DNA of 64,000 nucleotides from Adineta vaga (taxonomy: Eukaryota; Rotifera): positions 9,362,001 to 9,426,000 of the forward strand of contig CP075493.1 in assembly GCA_021613535.1 (NCBI GenBank), read 5' to 3'. Every line of letters begins with the position of its first letter. The first letter of the stretch is position 1. Below, one piece after another: positions 12,142 to 25,416 of the stretch. The notes under the pieces are model-generated. The model ran no database searches, had not been told where the DNA came from, and saw only the letters and a list, made by a program, of their open reading frames with translations. The position numbers were made by a program, and so were the translations under genes.

Positions 12142-12896
12142 AAAATATTAATCATGAACAATAATTAAACGAAATAGATAGTTATAATTCCGTCAAATAT
12201 AAATGTCTCGCTTTGTTTTTTCTTTCTTTCTTTCTTAATGAACAGCCCTTCCGAACTTACTCTCCCTCTCTCGTTCTCATTTATTGTATGTGTGATATAG
12301 TCTTTGTGCTTTTAAATTGCATTTTTTTAATCGATTAAAACGAGTCTCATACTGATCTTTCTCTTTTATATCATTTCGCTTGTCTTTAATGACGTTTTGT
12401 TTTTGTGTAGTCAATGTTGTTACTGGTGATACTTTTGTTTCCTTCTGAATTTTGACGAATAAATATATTTCATAGTGATTATTTGAAATGAATCCATTTG
12501 GATATGAGCAGCATCTATTCAAAGTCTTTCACCTTAGTCCGACAGAAATATACAATTTTTAATGGAAACAAACAGCCTCTGTTCCAGTTTGATACGTTTT
12601 ATGTCATATACCAAAAATTTCATTTTAACTTAAATATTCGCAATTGATTCATATAGTCATGTGGCGCTATCTACTTACTGAAGTTACTCTCGAAGAACAA
12701 ACTCTAGTCATGAGGGATAGAGAGATAGCAATGGCGATTTCATTCTATCAACGTCTACGACTTTCACAACGGTTTCTTTTTCCTTTTCATAAAGTTCACT
12801 TTCTCGTTTGTTCGAGATTACCTCTCACTAAAAAACAATCTATATTATTATATTGTTTTTCTTTGAAGTTATTTATTTCTTATTGTCTCATAATCG
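12142..12896. other. Intergenic between HSP90B1 and akirin
   Basis: Contains a TTTC repeat tract near 12217-12237. Open frames at 12277-12522 (minus) and 12644-12931 (plus) show no domain; the latter runs into the akirin start in another frame. Treated as 3' UTR and promoter. Confidence 0.45.
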
Positions 12897-13619
12897 ATGG
12901 CTTCATGCATGGCATTAAAACGCTCATTTGACCATGATCGTGATTCTTCGAATACGAGTCCATTCGAATCTCGAACATCAACACCATCAAATAAACGACA
13001 ACGACGTTTTTTTCCAATGACGATTGTTTCATCACCAACAGCAGCAGCAGCAACAACAACAACGATGACTAATGAAACAATTGAATCCACAGTATTCCCT
13101 GATGTTCAACCAATTTCAACTGCTGGTAAGTGACAAAGAAGAATATTAAAAATTTCATCAATTAGTTTTTCTTCTTGATTTAGATGTTTTATTAACTCGG
13201 ATCAAAGAAGAAGTTCGTCGTCTTCAACGACGCCATCAAATGAAACTTCCAACAACATCTGATCAAAGTGATGATGATACAACTATGGCAAATCAAAATG
13301 AAATTCGTTCGACAACCAATCAACAACATCTATTAACACTTAAACAAGTGAATATGATCTGTGAGCGATTATTAAAAGAACGTGAAGAAAAAATTCGTGA
13401 AGAATATGATACAATTTTAACTAATAAACTTAATGGTTAGTAAAAATTTCCTAAAAGATATTGTATCGATATAAATCTTCTTCTCTTAGAACAATATGAA
13501 GGTTTTGTTCGATTCACTCAAGATCAACTTACACGACGATTTTCTGAATTACAATTTTCTTGTAAGTTTCATTTGTTTACTTTTACGAAATTCATTTCTT
13601 TCATTTAGATGTCTCATGA
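12897..13619 (+). CDS. AKIRIN: Akirin, nuclear transcription cofactor
   Basis: Four exons: 12897-13125, 13184-13435, 13490-13561, 13609-13619 (187 residues). The N-terminus has the akirin pattern MA..ALKRSFD followed by a bipartite basic NLS (NKRQRRF). The C-terminal half holds the conserved block [31 protein letters not shown] followed by [18 protein letters not shown], and the last 11-nt exon restores the invariant terminus SYVS. Akirins are small nuclear proteins that bridge transcription factors such as NF-kB/Relish or Twist to SWI/SNF remodelling and also aid nuclear import of proteasomes. The tiny last exon is easy to miss in automatic annotation; without it the protein lacks its YVS end. 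AATAAA at about 13993. Confidence 0.95.
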
Positions 13620-14997
13620 TTATTTGTGTGCGTGTGTGTGTGTGTTTGTCGTCTATCTATATATCTTGGTGCTGGTTCATAAACTTCTCGATCCGTTTGT
13701 ATACATTATGATTATCTTTTTTATAAATCAAAACAAAAAAAACGCGTATTTGTTTTCTCTCTTTTGTCTGCTAGTATTTGTGTATTATATTTTCTTCCTC
13801 CTACAAGGTGGTGCGATTTTTAAGCGCAGATAGGAAAAAAAATCGTTAACAATAGTAATACACATGCAGACATAGGTATTCTTTCTCTCTTGTATTTTAT
13901 GTTTATTAGTTTCGAGTTCATTTGTTTTGTTCTGATGTATATATACATATCTATATGAGACAAAACGTTGTTTTTTGTTTTCTTTTGCGATTTAATAAAG
14001 ATATTTCAAAAAAGAAAATCATTTGTTCTCTATAATCTAAATTTTAAGATCACAAATCTCATCGATCATAAAAGAAAAAGGCAAAAAGGTTAGTCGAGTT
14101 TTAAATAATTATAATAATATTTAACTATCCATATGCAACACAAAAAAAAATGTATGATAAGCATGTTTGATTGGTTGATAACGTATATATATATATGTAT
14201 ATGCATGTATGCATGTATAGAAAGAAGAAAAATGCGAAGAAAAATCGAACTGATGCTTTTTTGATAAATGCAAACCGACGTTAAATGGTTGATGAGATGA
14301 CGATGATAGGAAAAAAGAGGACTAGAGAATATACTGAACGTATGACAAGAAGAAAAATTATGATTATGCATTTTCTCTCGTTTCTATCAACTGTTCGATT
14401 GAGTAGCGAAGACCAAGCACCGGTCATGCTATGAATAGAACGATTATTCAGATTTTATACTTATTTTGGTTTTCTAGCAATACTCCCTCGAGAACGAACT
14501 AAGAAGTAAGTTTCATTTTCGGGTACAGAATAAACCTCGATAAAATCAAAAATACATCAATGTATCGAATGTAAAAGGTGGCTAAGTCGAACATAGAAGA
14601 AAAGAAGAACATATGAGAGATATAAAACTGATTACTATTTATACAAAGTAACATATACGATTATTTTATCCATCGAAATGTTATTTAATAAAATTCTTCT
14701 TTTAAACATTGATACAACTAAATATGTAAATTTGAATGATTACTTTTTTGATAAAAGTCATCGATATATTCCTCTTTTTCTAAATCAACAACAAGATAAA
14801 ATCAGTTCAGTTTGTAATATATCGAATTCAAAACAAGACTAAACAAGATCTTTCCCCCTTACACTATTGTCTAAATTTATGCTCTTCTTATTGATGATAT
14901 TTAACAAGATTATCACATTGAAGAAGAAAGAAGAAGAAAAAAAGAACTTGAATAAAATAACAACTAGTCTTTATTGTATCTTGTAAGACGAGAGATC
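13620..14997. other. Long 3' flank of akirin and intergenic DNA
   Basis: GT-rich run near 13625-13650, a polyadenylation-like AATAAA near 13993-13998, and TA/TG-rich alternating tracts at about 14185-14215. No coding signal on either strand. Confidence 0.45.
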
Positions 14998-15034
14998 ATG
15001 GCAGCTGAAAATCAAGATATTATGAATAACGAAC
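14998..15034 (+). other. Possible alternative first coding exon of the SLC22-like gene
   Basis: ATG at 14998 opens MAAENQDIMNNE and runs to a GTAGGT donor after 15034, leaving one nucleotide (phase 1). The second exon of the downstream transporter (acceptor before 15648) needs exactly phase 1, so this exon could replace the 15434-15545 first exon and give a shorter, different N-terminus. Only reading phase and donor support this. Confidence 0.35.
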
Positions 15035-15433
15035 GTAGGTTATCTCTAGCTAATTTTTAACTTGTTTTTTCTTCTGTATTTAAAAATGTATACATTCTTT
15101 CTTACATGTAAGAAATGTTCGTGAGTAATTTACGTTTTTTTGCACTTAGTTATGAGTATCCATGCTCTTCAGCCACCCGTTATTTTTTTTCATAAGCAAA
15201 ATAAATGAGTACGACAAGTTCTTCTCTTTCTCTCTCGCTCTTTCTATTAAGGTAGTATTTATAATCATAACATGTTTACATTTCTTTTTATAATGCATCA
15301 GATAAACGAGTAAATCGGCCAGGCATTGCAGATTCTTCGTTAGTTGAGGGCAAAAACCTATCTGATAAATGCACTACATTAAATATTTACCTGTATATAT
15401 TAATCGTATTAGCAAAAAATAAAAAAATCAATT

Positions 15434-18400
15434 ATGACAAATGAAGCATTTCATCAAAAGAATTTTTCAGTTACATTTTCTATTCCTGATGATCGTCACA
15501 TTCCGCAACGATTATTCAGCTATAATGATTCAGAGTTTGAAGCTGGTTGGTGTATATAAATATTTTTGAGTACATGAAAAAAAAACAAACAGAAAATAGT
15601 ACAAAACTAATCTAAGCAATACTTGACATGTTTCTTGAATTATTTAGAGCCAACTATTGCCAATATTAGCTCAACGGCATTAGCAATGACGAAAACATTA
15701 CGAAATGTAAAAACATCGAAGAAAAGTTGGGATTCAGATAAAGCACTGAAAAGTACATATAAAGGCTTATTTGGTAAATATCAATTACGAGCCTACTTAT
15801 TTGTGGCTTTGGGTTATGGCATCATTGCGGCATGGTTAACAGAAATGCCAACATTTGCTTGTAAGAAATCTTTTTGTAAGATAATTGACTTTTAATCAAA
15901 TATTTAGTACTACCACCAAAAACGTTCGATTGTACACCTTACTATCCGAATAGACCAAATGTAACTGGTACATTGAATAAAACTTTCAGTAAAGAAGACG
16001 TTATAAATGGAAATTATTTACGATTTCGAAAACAAAAGCCTGTTTATAATTATACCAAAGAATATGGGCGAAGTGTGCTTACAGATGTAAGAGAATTTCC
16101 TTTTGTGTTTTTTTTTCTATTATCTTATAATAGGCATATGTCGAAAACATTTCTTAATTCAGTCCTTAGTATTCTAAAAAATAATGAATCATTTTTTTTT
16201 GTATAGTTCAATGAAATGTGTAATAAAACAAATATTAAATTAGCATATATATCTTATATTGTCGGTATGATTCTTGGCGGATTAATATTTGGCTATTTGG
16301 CCGATCATAGTGGAAGAAAAATGATTTTACTTGGTAAAATCGAATTTCCTTTTTTTTTCTCTTCTGAAGATTTTCTCATTCATTTTGAATACTTCAAGGT
16401 TCAATATGGACAACATGTGGACTATCAATATTTCAATCATTGAGCGACGATTTCTTATCTTATGCATTCTTTGCATTCTTTATTGGACTAGCGATTGGTG
16501 CTGTACATGTAATTGCTATTCCATATATTATGGAAATGGTATGACAAAAAAATCATTTCCTTCTTGATAGTGAAAATAAAATAAGATTTATTTAGTTTCC
16601 AATTGAAACGCGAGCTATTTATGGTTTAGCTTTATTGGGTATTGTATTTCTATTAGATCTCGTTATTCCATGGTTAGCATTATTAATTAAAAACTGGAAA
16701 GTTTTACAATTAGTTATTACAATACCGTTGATTATAACGGCTGTTTTATATTGGTATGTAGAACATCTGATAAGCGTTGACATTTACTTTAGTCATAGGA
16801 ATTATTCTCGAAATTTATTGGATATCATACACGAGAAGTGCATTATAGTTTTAAAAAAAAGCAAATATAAATTCTGAATAAATGTTTCGTTTTCATAGGG
16901 ATATGTCGATCGAGAAAAGGGAGGATTGATCGAAATTGAAAGACTGTTCAATTGAGTTGTGTAAATAACTTTGTTAATTTAGGAATACAGAAGAATCAAT
17001 GTTTTGGTATACAACTCAAAAAGATTATATTTCTGCTATATTATCATTGAAACGTATCGCTCAATATAATGGGGTTGTTTTTGAAGAAATCTTTCGTGAA
17101 GCAAATGATTTTCTTCGTGGAAAACATTCCAAAGGAATTCAATGTGATTTTCAACCATTACTTCGACTTGGTTCGTTTGAATTTTTGTTTATGAATTCAA
17201 ATCGAATTAATTTTCGTATTTTTAGAGGATATTGAATGTTTGAGTTCGAAGTATCCAGATTTTGATATGGTTGATTTACAAACAATGACAAATAAAAAGA
17301 ATAGTTTAACACAACGAATCTTAGAGATTATTACTGGTCATCATTATTATCCAACATTATCAACATTTTATCCAACCGATTATCTTCATTCACCAATATT
17401 AACAGTTTATTTGTTTGTTATGTGTGGTCTATGGTTTGTATTCTTGAATAAAACGAACATTGTTCTAATTTTGTTTTCTTTTCTAAAAGGTTGGTTAGTT
17501 CACTGACAGAATATAGTCTTGATATTCCGCATTTAACTCAACATTTAACTGATAATTTCTTCTCGAATTATTTCTATACTCATTTAATTCAAATTATTTC
17601 TTTTTGTACGGCTGTTCCTTTAGTCTATATGTAAAGATATTGATGATTAATCTGTATAAAATAGAATTAATTCTATCGTTTAGATGGGGACGTCGATGGC
17701 CAACATTCTGTTTCTTTCTCATTGCTGAAGTGTGTTTACTTGGCTCGGTTGCTGTGAAATTAGGTAATGATATTCCTACTTTTCTTTTCATCATAATTCA
17801 TAGTCAAATTTAGATGAAGAACAAACACGAACGGCTATGTTAGTTGTTTATTTTACGGGTAAATTTGCAACTCGTGCAGCATTTATTGTTCTGATTATTT
17901 ATACATGTGAAATCTTTCCAACGGGTTTAAGGTAAAAATAAGAAGAAGAAGAAGAAAAATCATGTGTATCATGATTATATTTATGATTTTAAGATGTACA
18001 ACACTTGGCATTTGTTATACATTTCGGTTAATTGGTGTGGCTCTTGCATCACCCGATATGGTAATAAATTAACGGAAAATTTATTGTTTTTGTTGTATAA
18101 ACGATTGATCTTGTAGGGTGGAATCAATGATTGGATAGCTCGACTTATCTATGGTATTTTAGCATTAATTATTGGTTCTCTAGCACTTTTATTACCTGAA
18201 ACAAAGAAATTTCCATTACCACGAACGATAATACAAGTTGAACACATGCCAACATCAGTTAGTCAAACATTTCGTCGTCGTCGTTCTACACTTGTTAAAC
18301 GATCAATTCGACCAGACGGTACACAAATTGATGCAATGAATGCATTCAGTGATGCTGGTTCAGTTCTATCAGGTGTTCGTTCTTTTCGTCCATATGATAA

Positions 18401-18914
18401 TCAATCGACATTACATAGTGTTTATGAATTACAAGAATTCAATCAGGATGATATGGTTCCTTCCAATATGAATCGAAATATGTCTCGTCGAATGGATTCA
18501 CGTAATGCATCATCATATCAACCATATAATACAGTTAATAGTGAGATTTGGCGACAACAACAATCAATTGCTGAGGATGTTGAAGATAGCGACGGTGATG
18601 ATTGTCGATTACGATACGTCATTCAAAAACAACAAAATTTAAATGTACCATCTAAACTTTCAATTCATCCAGATGATGATGTTATCATTTCACCTACAAC
18701 AACACATCGATTATCAACTAATAGACGTTCGGGATCGGATCAACCTACTCAACTTGAAGCGACCGCACATATACAAGCAGGTGATATAACTGAAGATCCA
18801 AAGGGAATGCCCATCGAAGTAGAAACTACCGATCAAGATGATAAACTATCTGAATCACCTCGTTATCAACGAACAATGAGTCAAGATGAAAATTACTTTT
18901 CTGAGCACTGTTGA
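15434..18914 (+). CDS. SLC22-type major facilitator transporter (organic ion transporter-like)
   Basis: Thirteen exons: 15434-15545, 15648-15860, 15908-16086, 16207-16333, 16399-16538, 16596-16753, 16983-17170, 17226-17433, 17490-17630, 17684-17763, 17814-17931, 17994-18060, 18117-18914; all phases agree (842 residues). The layout is that of SLC22 carriers: a first helix ending in TEMPTFA, a long glycosylated extracellular loop (NVTGTLNKT, CNKTN), the MFS loop signature FGYLADHSGRK, further helices, a cytosolic loop between helices 6 and 7, then TCEIFPTGLR, GGINDW and the exit motif LLPETKKFPLPRTI. Substrate cannot be told from sequence. Unusual is a C-terminal hydrophilic tail of about 220 residues rich in Ser/Arg/Gln after the last helix. 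A TC microsatellite starts 14 nt after the stop. Confidence 0.85.
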
Positions 18915-18924
18915 AAAACTTGAC

Positions 18925-18928
<4 letters not shown>

Positions 18929-18964
<36 letters not shown>
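18929..18964. repeat. (TC)n microsatellite
   Basis: About 18 perfect TC units, directly downstream of the transporter stop codon and therefore probably in its 3' UTR. Confidence 0.9.
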
Positions 18965-18968
<4 letters not shown>

Positions 18969-21941
18969 GTCTAACTAAAACAAATAGGTTTACTCTTTTT
19001 TCTTTCTTTCTTCTACAGTGAATAGTGTGATATTGCGATGATTAATGATAGTTTTATTATAGAATAAACAGTAGTATAAAGTAGAAATTTTCCGATGTTT
19101 TCTTTTCTAAATCTATCAATGTCATGCTTACATATTTTTGTTATTCATCATCATTGTTTTATCGAAAATATCTCTCTAATCGTTTATGCATAGTATGGGT
19201 CGCCTTTTCTCTTCTTTCTTGAACAGTGTTTATTTTATATATCTTCCGCTTTTAACATGAATAAAACAGTAAAAATCAATTATAGCGTTTCTCAGTTGTT
19301 CATACGGATTGTAAGTAATATTTCATTTACCTGTTTGTAATGTACAATAGTAGAATATCACGAAGATTCTATTAAACGTGAATCGAACAGGCAACATGTT
19401 AGTAGTGAATCTTTGGTATGTCTGTCAAACATTAGAGAGATATTTAATCGGTATATTTTAGAAAATTTCTAAATCATTTGTGATAAACGATATTTATTCT
19501 AGAGATAAAATCTTCATTACAGTTGACCTTCTCTACATAATGAAAACTAAAAGGTTATTTTCATATTTTGTCTGGATTAGGAAAATAATATGACAATAGA
19601 AAATATGTTGACATTTAAAACAATATGATCGTTAAGAAAATTATCCTGAAGAACTAATCTCGAACGAGCTTTTGTCTTTAATAATTGCGTGTATGTCACA
19701 TTTTATTGCTCGAATGAATTATTTTAGTCTTTATTAATTTCAGATAATCTCAATTATGTGCACGATCGACAATAAAACAAAACAAAACAAAAGAAAGAAA
19801 CTTTATTAATCTTCAATTACAATTTGTTGTCGATGATTGTTCGACATTGTCAAGAACTAATATACAAAATATCATTTATTATATATCTTCGTGTCTCATT
19901 AGATGTAAACTAATTCTTTTGTTTTAATTTGATCGTGTGAAAAATACTTAAAAAGAAAATTACTTTTTGACAATCGTATTTCTATCACACTTGAAATTTG
20001 TCTACAAAACGATTAATTTGTCACATACATATATATATATATGTATATATGATATTCATGGATCAATCGATGGAAATCTAATAGGACGATGTTAATATTG
20101 TTGTATTTCGAAGTAGAAGAAAAAGATTTGAAGAAAATCTTTGTGAACAAAAAAAATAGAGAATAAAATAAAACCTTGAAGAAAGAAAATTAATTTCTGA
20201 GAACAATATATTGTTAAGAGTGCTTTTTTCTTCTTGATTTTTTTTTCTTTTCATGCTTTTTTTTGTTCCAAAGACATTTTCTATTTATTTTACATATTCA
20301 TAATAAATGCTGAACATGGAGAAATAATCGACACCTGAAACCAAGTATTATTTTTCCTTTTCTTTTTCATTGACGACGAATTTCTTTTATCAATCAAATA
20401 TACCTTTTGCTTTTACTCTATTAACTATAGATTCGAGAATTCCTTTAGGTTTTCTTTTTGATCGCGTCTTATAGGTTTGTTTTTTGTCTATGATTGTTGT
20501 TCTGAGATAAATGAAAAAAGAGCACATGCGTTTACTTTTTTGAAGACACGTACAGAGAGATAAATGATAGACATAGAGACATTTTATTGATAATATTCAC
20601 AAAAACTAGACACTCTTGCACGCACAATGACTCCATTTTCAGACAAGATACATAAGTTTTCTTTTTGCGTGATTTTGAATCTGTCTATATATAGACGTAT
20701 ATGCGTATTCATATGTGTTATAAAAAGAAGAAGAAAAACTGAAGAGTAGATTTAAATGACTAAGAATAACCCAATCAATTGTATACAATTCAATTATTTG
20801 TTAAATAAATACTCGGATGGATAAGTCATTTTTATTTCCGAATTCATCAATGACGAGAGAACATGCAGAGATCAGTTTGTTTCTATATGTCAATAGAAGA
20901 AACGACAATGTATGTGTTGGTAGAAAGCATTCAGGATGAATCAACGACATCAAACAGAATGAAAATGATTAGCAATACACGCGTTGATAGTATGGAATCA
21001 ATGATGGTGTTGTTACACCAGACAGAATAGCAACCTGGCTAGTATGGTGATAGTAATCGTGAGAAAAAATTGGCGAGAAGGAAGAGGAAAGAAAACATTC
21101 CAAAATAAAAATATGATATGTTAGACAGTCAAATACTCTAGTTAGCTATAAAAAAAAAACGTTTTCTTTCATCTCGTTAATAATACATATCTTATTGATC
21201 ATAGTGGATGTGAAGAAAAAGGTATTTATAAATCAAACAATGAGCATACTGTTATTAGTTATAGTTAACATGAGGAAATAATCATTCTAGTTAGTCTATA
21301 TTCCTGAAAGGTATAGGAAAAGAAACGGAACAAAGATAAGATTTTTTTGTCTATTTCTTCCTTCGTTCTTTTAATAATTATTTCGAAGAAACTTATATGT
21401 TATCTTTTTTTTCTTCTACTTTACTACTTCATTATAGATGCTTTAATGGTTAGAGATTAAATGTAGAACTAATCTAAAAATAGTTTTTCAAAGTTAATTA
21501 ATAGAAGATTTAGCTTGACTTAATCAGATAAGTTCTGTAATTTGTCGTTTTTTTTGCATTAATGACTTTCGCTCTTTCGAATGAGATGATGTTCTAGTAT
21601 AGAGCTTTCTATTTTTTTATCGTCTGCCAGTCGATATAGATTAATATTTGTGCTCGATGTTTTCCATTCGTCGCTCGATGAAAAAATAAGACGACAGCTG
21701 TAAACAGCACCTGATACCATTGATTCGTTATTATAGATGTAAATGTTATTTCTGATCGTTTTGTAAGTAATAAATATTGCTGCTGAATTCTAGAATGATG
21801 CTATTAATCCTTTTGTCTTCGATCTTTCTGTCTTATCCCAGACTTCCAACTGCGATGATGATTACTTCTTATTATACATAAAGCAAGTGATAACAAGAAG
21901 AGAATAAAAAGAAAAATATTGATAAGATTCTAAACAAGTAG
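18965..21941. other. 3-kb spacer without recognised gene
   Basis: The longest gene-free stretch in the window. It holds an AATAAA near 19260, an alternating TA tract near 20030-20050, and several T- or A-rich tracts. I found no ORF with conserved domain, no tRNA and no repeat family. It may contain 3' UTR, promoter elements of the CDF gene or non-coding RNA, none of which can be shown. Confidence 0.45.
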
Positions 21942-23962
21942 ATGATGGCATGGCATCGTTTACGTTGGTGTTTTCGATTGTTACGATCAAAAACTGGTCG
22001 AATGATCATCATGCTTATTCTAACAGTTGGTATAGCCATAGCTGAAATTATTTATGGAATTCGAACGAAATCGCAATTACTCATTGCTGATGGACTTTTT
22101 TCATTTGCAGAAGGTATTGCATTAGTTGGTTCATTGATAGCATTACGTTATGCTAAAGCTCAACGTTTACATGCAAAAAATACCTTTGGGTAAGTTTAGT
22201 TTTTGATGAAAAGAAATCAAATCGTTTTGATTTAGTTGGGCACGATTAGAACTATTGGCTGGTCTTTTACAAGAAGTTCTTCTTTTATCATTGTCACTTT
22301 CGATTATAATTGATGCTATTAATAAATTAATCAATCCAACTCATATTGAAGATCCATCAGCAATGATTTATCTTGGTTTTGCTGGTGCTTGCATTGGTCT
22401 GTTAGGTTTATTTCTCTTTCATGGTTATCATCATGATCATAATATTGGAAATGAAATCGTTGAACAGAAAAAAAATGATTTTGTTCAAAGTGTTTGTCAT
22501 ACATTAAGAAATCTTGATAGTAATCAAGAACAACAAATCAATGAACAAAATAATGTTTTACTTGCACCTGAAATCATCATTAATGAAACATCATTAACTA
22601 TTGATGAAGAAAAACGCCAAAAACATGAATTGGTATTACCATCATTAAATGATACATATACCAATGCATTTATAACAGCTGAAAAAGTTCAATTAGAGGA
22701 TCAAAAACAACAATTACGTTTACCAAATCGAATAACAAGTGGATTAAATCGTGTTCGAACTCGAAGTGGTGAATCCGTTGGTTATTCGACATTGATATTA
22801 AATGAAGATAAAACTGAATTAGATGATGATTTTCAAGAATCAAGAGTTTATGCAACACTTCATGCATTATGTCTACATTCATTGGTAAACATTCTCGATT
22901 TCGACAGATAGGTCAAGAATCTCGTTTTTCTTTCTCATCTATTAAAAACAAGTGCCATTAGTCATGTATCGATATATATATATATATATTATTTTTGACT
23001 CGTTTTCGGATATGATCTGTATTGTTGTTATTATTATGACGAGATCTATTAGATTCTTTGAACTTTCTATTCTACTCATCTGTATGCTGTGTTATTAACA
23101 AAAAAATAGAGGTTTGGTTAGTCGAGATGCACTATAGAAGCAAGTAAACAAACAAGTCATTAAATACTTGAAAAATTACTGCAACATGTTCGGAAATACT
23201 CTTTTAAGTTATTCATCGTCATCATATGAGTTCATTTCTCTTTTGTCTATACTTGAATATCATTAGTTTCTCACCTTGCTTTTCTTAATCTAGGCCGTTC
23301 TTCTTGAATCAGCAATTGTTCTTTGTTCGGGTTTATTAAATAAATTCATCCCCAATGTAGATTCTATTACACATCAACCAGTGAATATCTGGTTGAAATA
23401 TATTGATCCTTCTTTAACATTACTAATGGTAATTATTATAGCAGTTAAAGCTATTCCTGTTGTTTGGTCACTTGGACATATTCTTGTTGAAGCAGTTCCA
23501 TCTGGTATAGATACTCGTCACTTAATTCAAACAATTATGAAAACAATTCCCGAAATACGAGCTGTACATAGTGTACATGTCTGGAGGTAATTGTCTATTA
23601 TTTTGATTTCTCGAGAATGAAAATCAATCAATTCTTTTAGAGCAACAGCTCGAGATGTTTTTGCCACTTTACATGTTGTTTGTAGTGAAGATTTATCATT
23701 AAGTACTTGTACAGAATTATTCGGTCGTCAATTACAAAAAATATTTGAAACACATTGTATTCGTCATTTTACTTTACAATTTGAATATATTCCAGCAGGT
23801 GAAAATATTCATAAATGTGCTTATGGTACACGTCGACGACATCGTGGCCATCAATCTAGTTCAGAAGATAATGATAACATAATTCAATCACAGATTGATA
23901 TTCGCGTTAATTCATTTCAAACTAATCATATAGTTCTTCAAGCTGCTGGAGAATATATTTAA
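21942..23962 (+). CDS. Divergent cation diffusion facilitator (ZnT/SLC30-like)
   Basis: Four exons: 21942-22189, 22236-22884, 23294-23586, 23641-23962 (503 residues). Topology is CDF-like: helices 1-2 (MIIMLILTVGIAIAEIIYG; LLIADGLFSFAEGIALVGSLIA), FGWARLELLAGLLQEVLLLSLSLSIIIDAINK, helix 4 followed by HGYHHDH, then a loop of roughly 140 residues, helix 5 (ALCLHSLAVLLESAIVLC), helix 6 and a cytosolic C-terminal domain with IRAVHSVHVWRATARDVFATLHV as in ZnT1/ZnT10. CDF proteins move Zn or Mn out of the cytosol by proton antiport. The expected helix 2 pair HxxxD reads F53xxxE57 and the helix 5 pair HxxxD reads H297xxxV301, so the canonical transport site is largely missing. It may be a regulatory or altered-specificity member. 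Intron 2 is long (409 nt, no content recognised). Confidence 0.8.
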
Positions 23963-24690
23963 AAGTCATTGACAAAATCTTTCTTTCTTATTTTGCATTT
24001 TCATGTGATAGATGCATGTTTTCTATTTTATTTTTTTGTAAATCATTCCAAAATTTTTACTTTGTTTTTTTTTCTACGTGTTCTTCAAAAATAGATTGTA
24101 TTGTTTTGTTTTCTTTTTTTTCGCTGTTCGAATTTATATAGATAGAAGAAAATATCAATCTTGCCGGTGATTGAATACGAACAAGAGACTAGAAACTAAA
24201 GAATTTTGTGTGCAAATTTTTGTAGAATAAATCTTATTTTTTACATGTGTAAGTTTTTAGGTCAAAGAGATATGATTGAGATAATCGAAAAAACAAGTCC
24301 AGGGAATCGAGAAGAATGTTTTCCAAATAAACGTATTTATTTTCATTGAGAAATGGAACGATGATTGCCTGGAAAATTAAGAACATGATTAGTAATGCTC
24401 TGCATAATGACAAAAGATAATTATAGAAATCAAAGATAGTTCTACAATCGATACCATACAGATTTTTAATCATTCATTTCATTGCTTTATAGACTCTATC
24501 GGATTCTAGAGAGGAACGTCAAGTCTAGTCTTAAATGTTAGTTATTTTACTAGATTTTTTTTGTTTTTAATCGTTTAACTTCTTCTTTCATTTTTCAATA
24601 AACAGATGCAAAACAACAACAACAATAAATAGCAAGAAATCAAGCGAATTTTTCTGAACATATTGTTGTCGTTTATTTTGTTGTTGTCTT
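23963..24690. other. Convergent 3' flanks of the CDF gene and RPL15
   Basis: T-rich after the CDF stop; an open frame at 24234-24473 (minus) has no domain. CAA/TTG trinucleotide tracts occur near 24607-24690. On the minus strand an AATAAA lies at about 24672-24677, just past the RPL15 stop. Confidence 0.45.
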
Positions 24691-25416
24691 TTAACGATAA
24701 CGACGAAGACTGAGTTGTTGTCGGCGTTTCCAGCATGTACGACGTGAACCACCTGTGGCAAGTGAATAACGATGACCATGACCAAGTCCACGAGATTTTC
24801 GTCCAGCTGATGTTAAACCACGTAATTCACGATGTTTCTTGTTAGCTCTACATATCCAATTAATACGTGCATCATTACGAATACCTATTCGACAAAAGAG
24901 TTTAAAACATATTAATTTATCAATTTTCATTCTATACCTTTGTGGCATGGATCAATAAGGATAACCTCATAAAATTTAAATGTTGCATCTTGGGCAATCC
25001 AATATGAGTTCAAAACACGTAATGTAGGACAACGACGACCAACACGTTCTTCAGCGACCGATTGTAATGATCGTTGAAATTTCAATTGATTAATACCTTG
25101 ATGTTTGGGTTTACCATAGACTTGACCTTTTGGTACTGGTTTCTTACGTGAACCACGACGAACACGGACACGATAGATAACCTATAGAGAAAATTCATAT
25201 AAGACTTTTTCGGAATAAAATTTTTCTGGATTTATTTACGTAGCCAGCTTTAGCTTTATAACCAACACGGCGAGCTTTTTCAGGTCGAGTCGATTTTGGT
25301 GCACGATGAATAGCAGCTAATTGTCGATAATGCCATGTACGAATACGGAAAACAAAACGCATGACATCACTTTGCTTTTTGCGATAAAGCTCTTGCAAAT
25401 ATTTATAGGCACCCAT
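24691..25416 (-). CDS. RPL15: 60S ribosomal protein L15 (eL15)
   Basis: Three exons on the minus strand: 25416-25240, 25181-24938, 24884-24691, giving exactly 204 residues, the length of animal eL15. The sequence begins [21 protein letters not shown] and contains the conserved [22 protein letters not shown], the basic [16 protein letters not shown], and the C-terminal [23 protein letters not shown] region. It is a structural component of the large ribosomal subunit. An acceptor-like CTAG ends at 25435, about 20 nt before the ATG, so the 5' leader is probably spliced (cis or trans). Confidence 0.98.

Noticed and set aside
12644-12931. Plus-strand open frame before akirin
   Set aside because: No recognisable motif; its end overlaps the akirin start in another frame, which is clearly the real one.
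20028-20052. Alternating TA tract as a possible origin or promoter
   Set aside because: Short simple repeats of this kind are common throughout this AT-rich DNA and nothing else supports a function.
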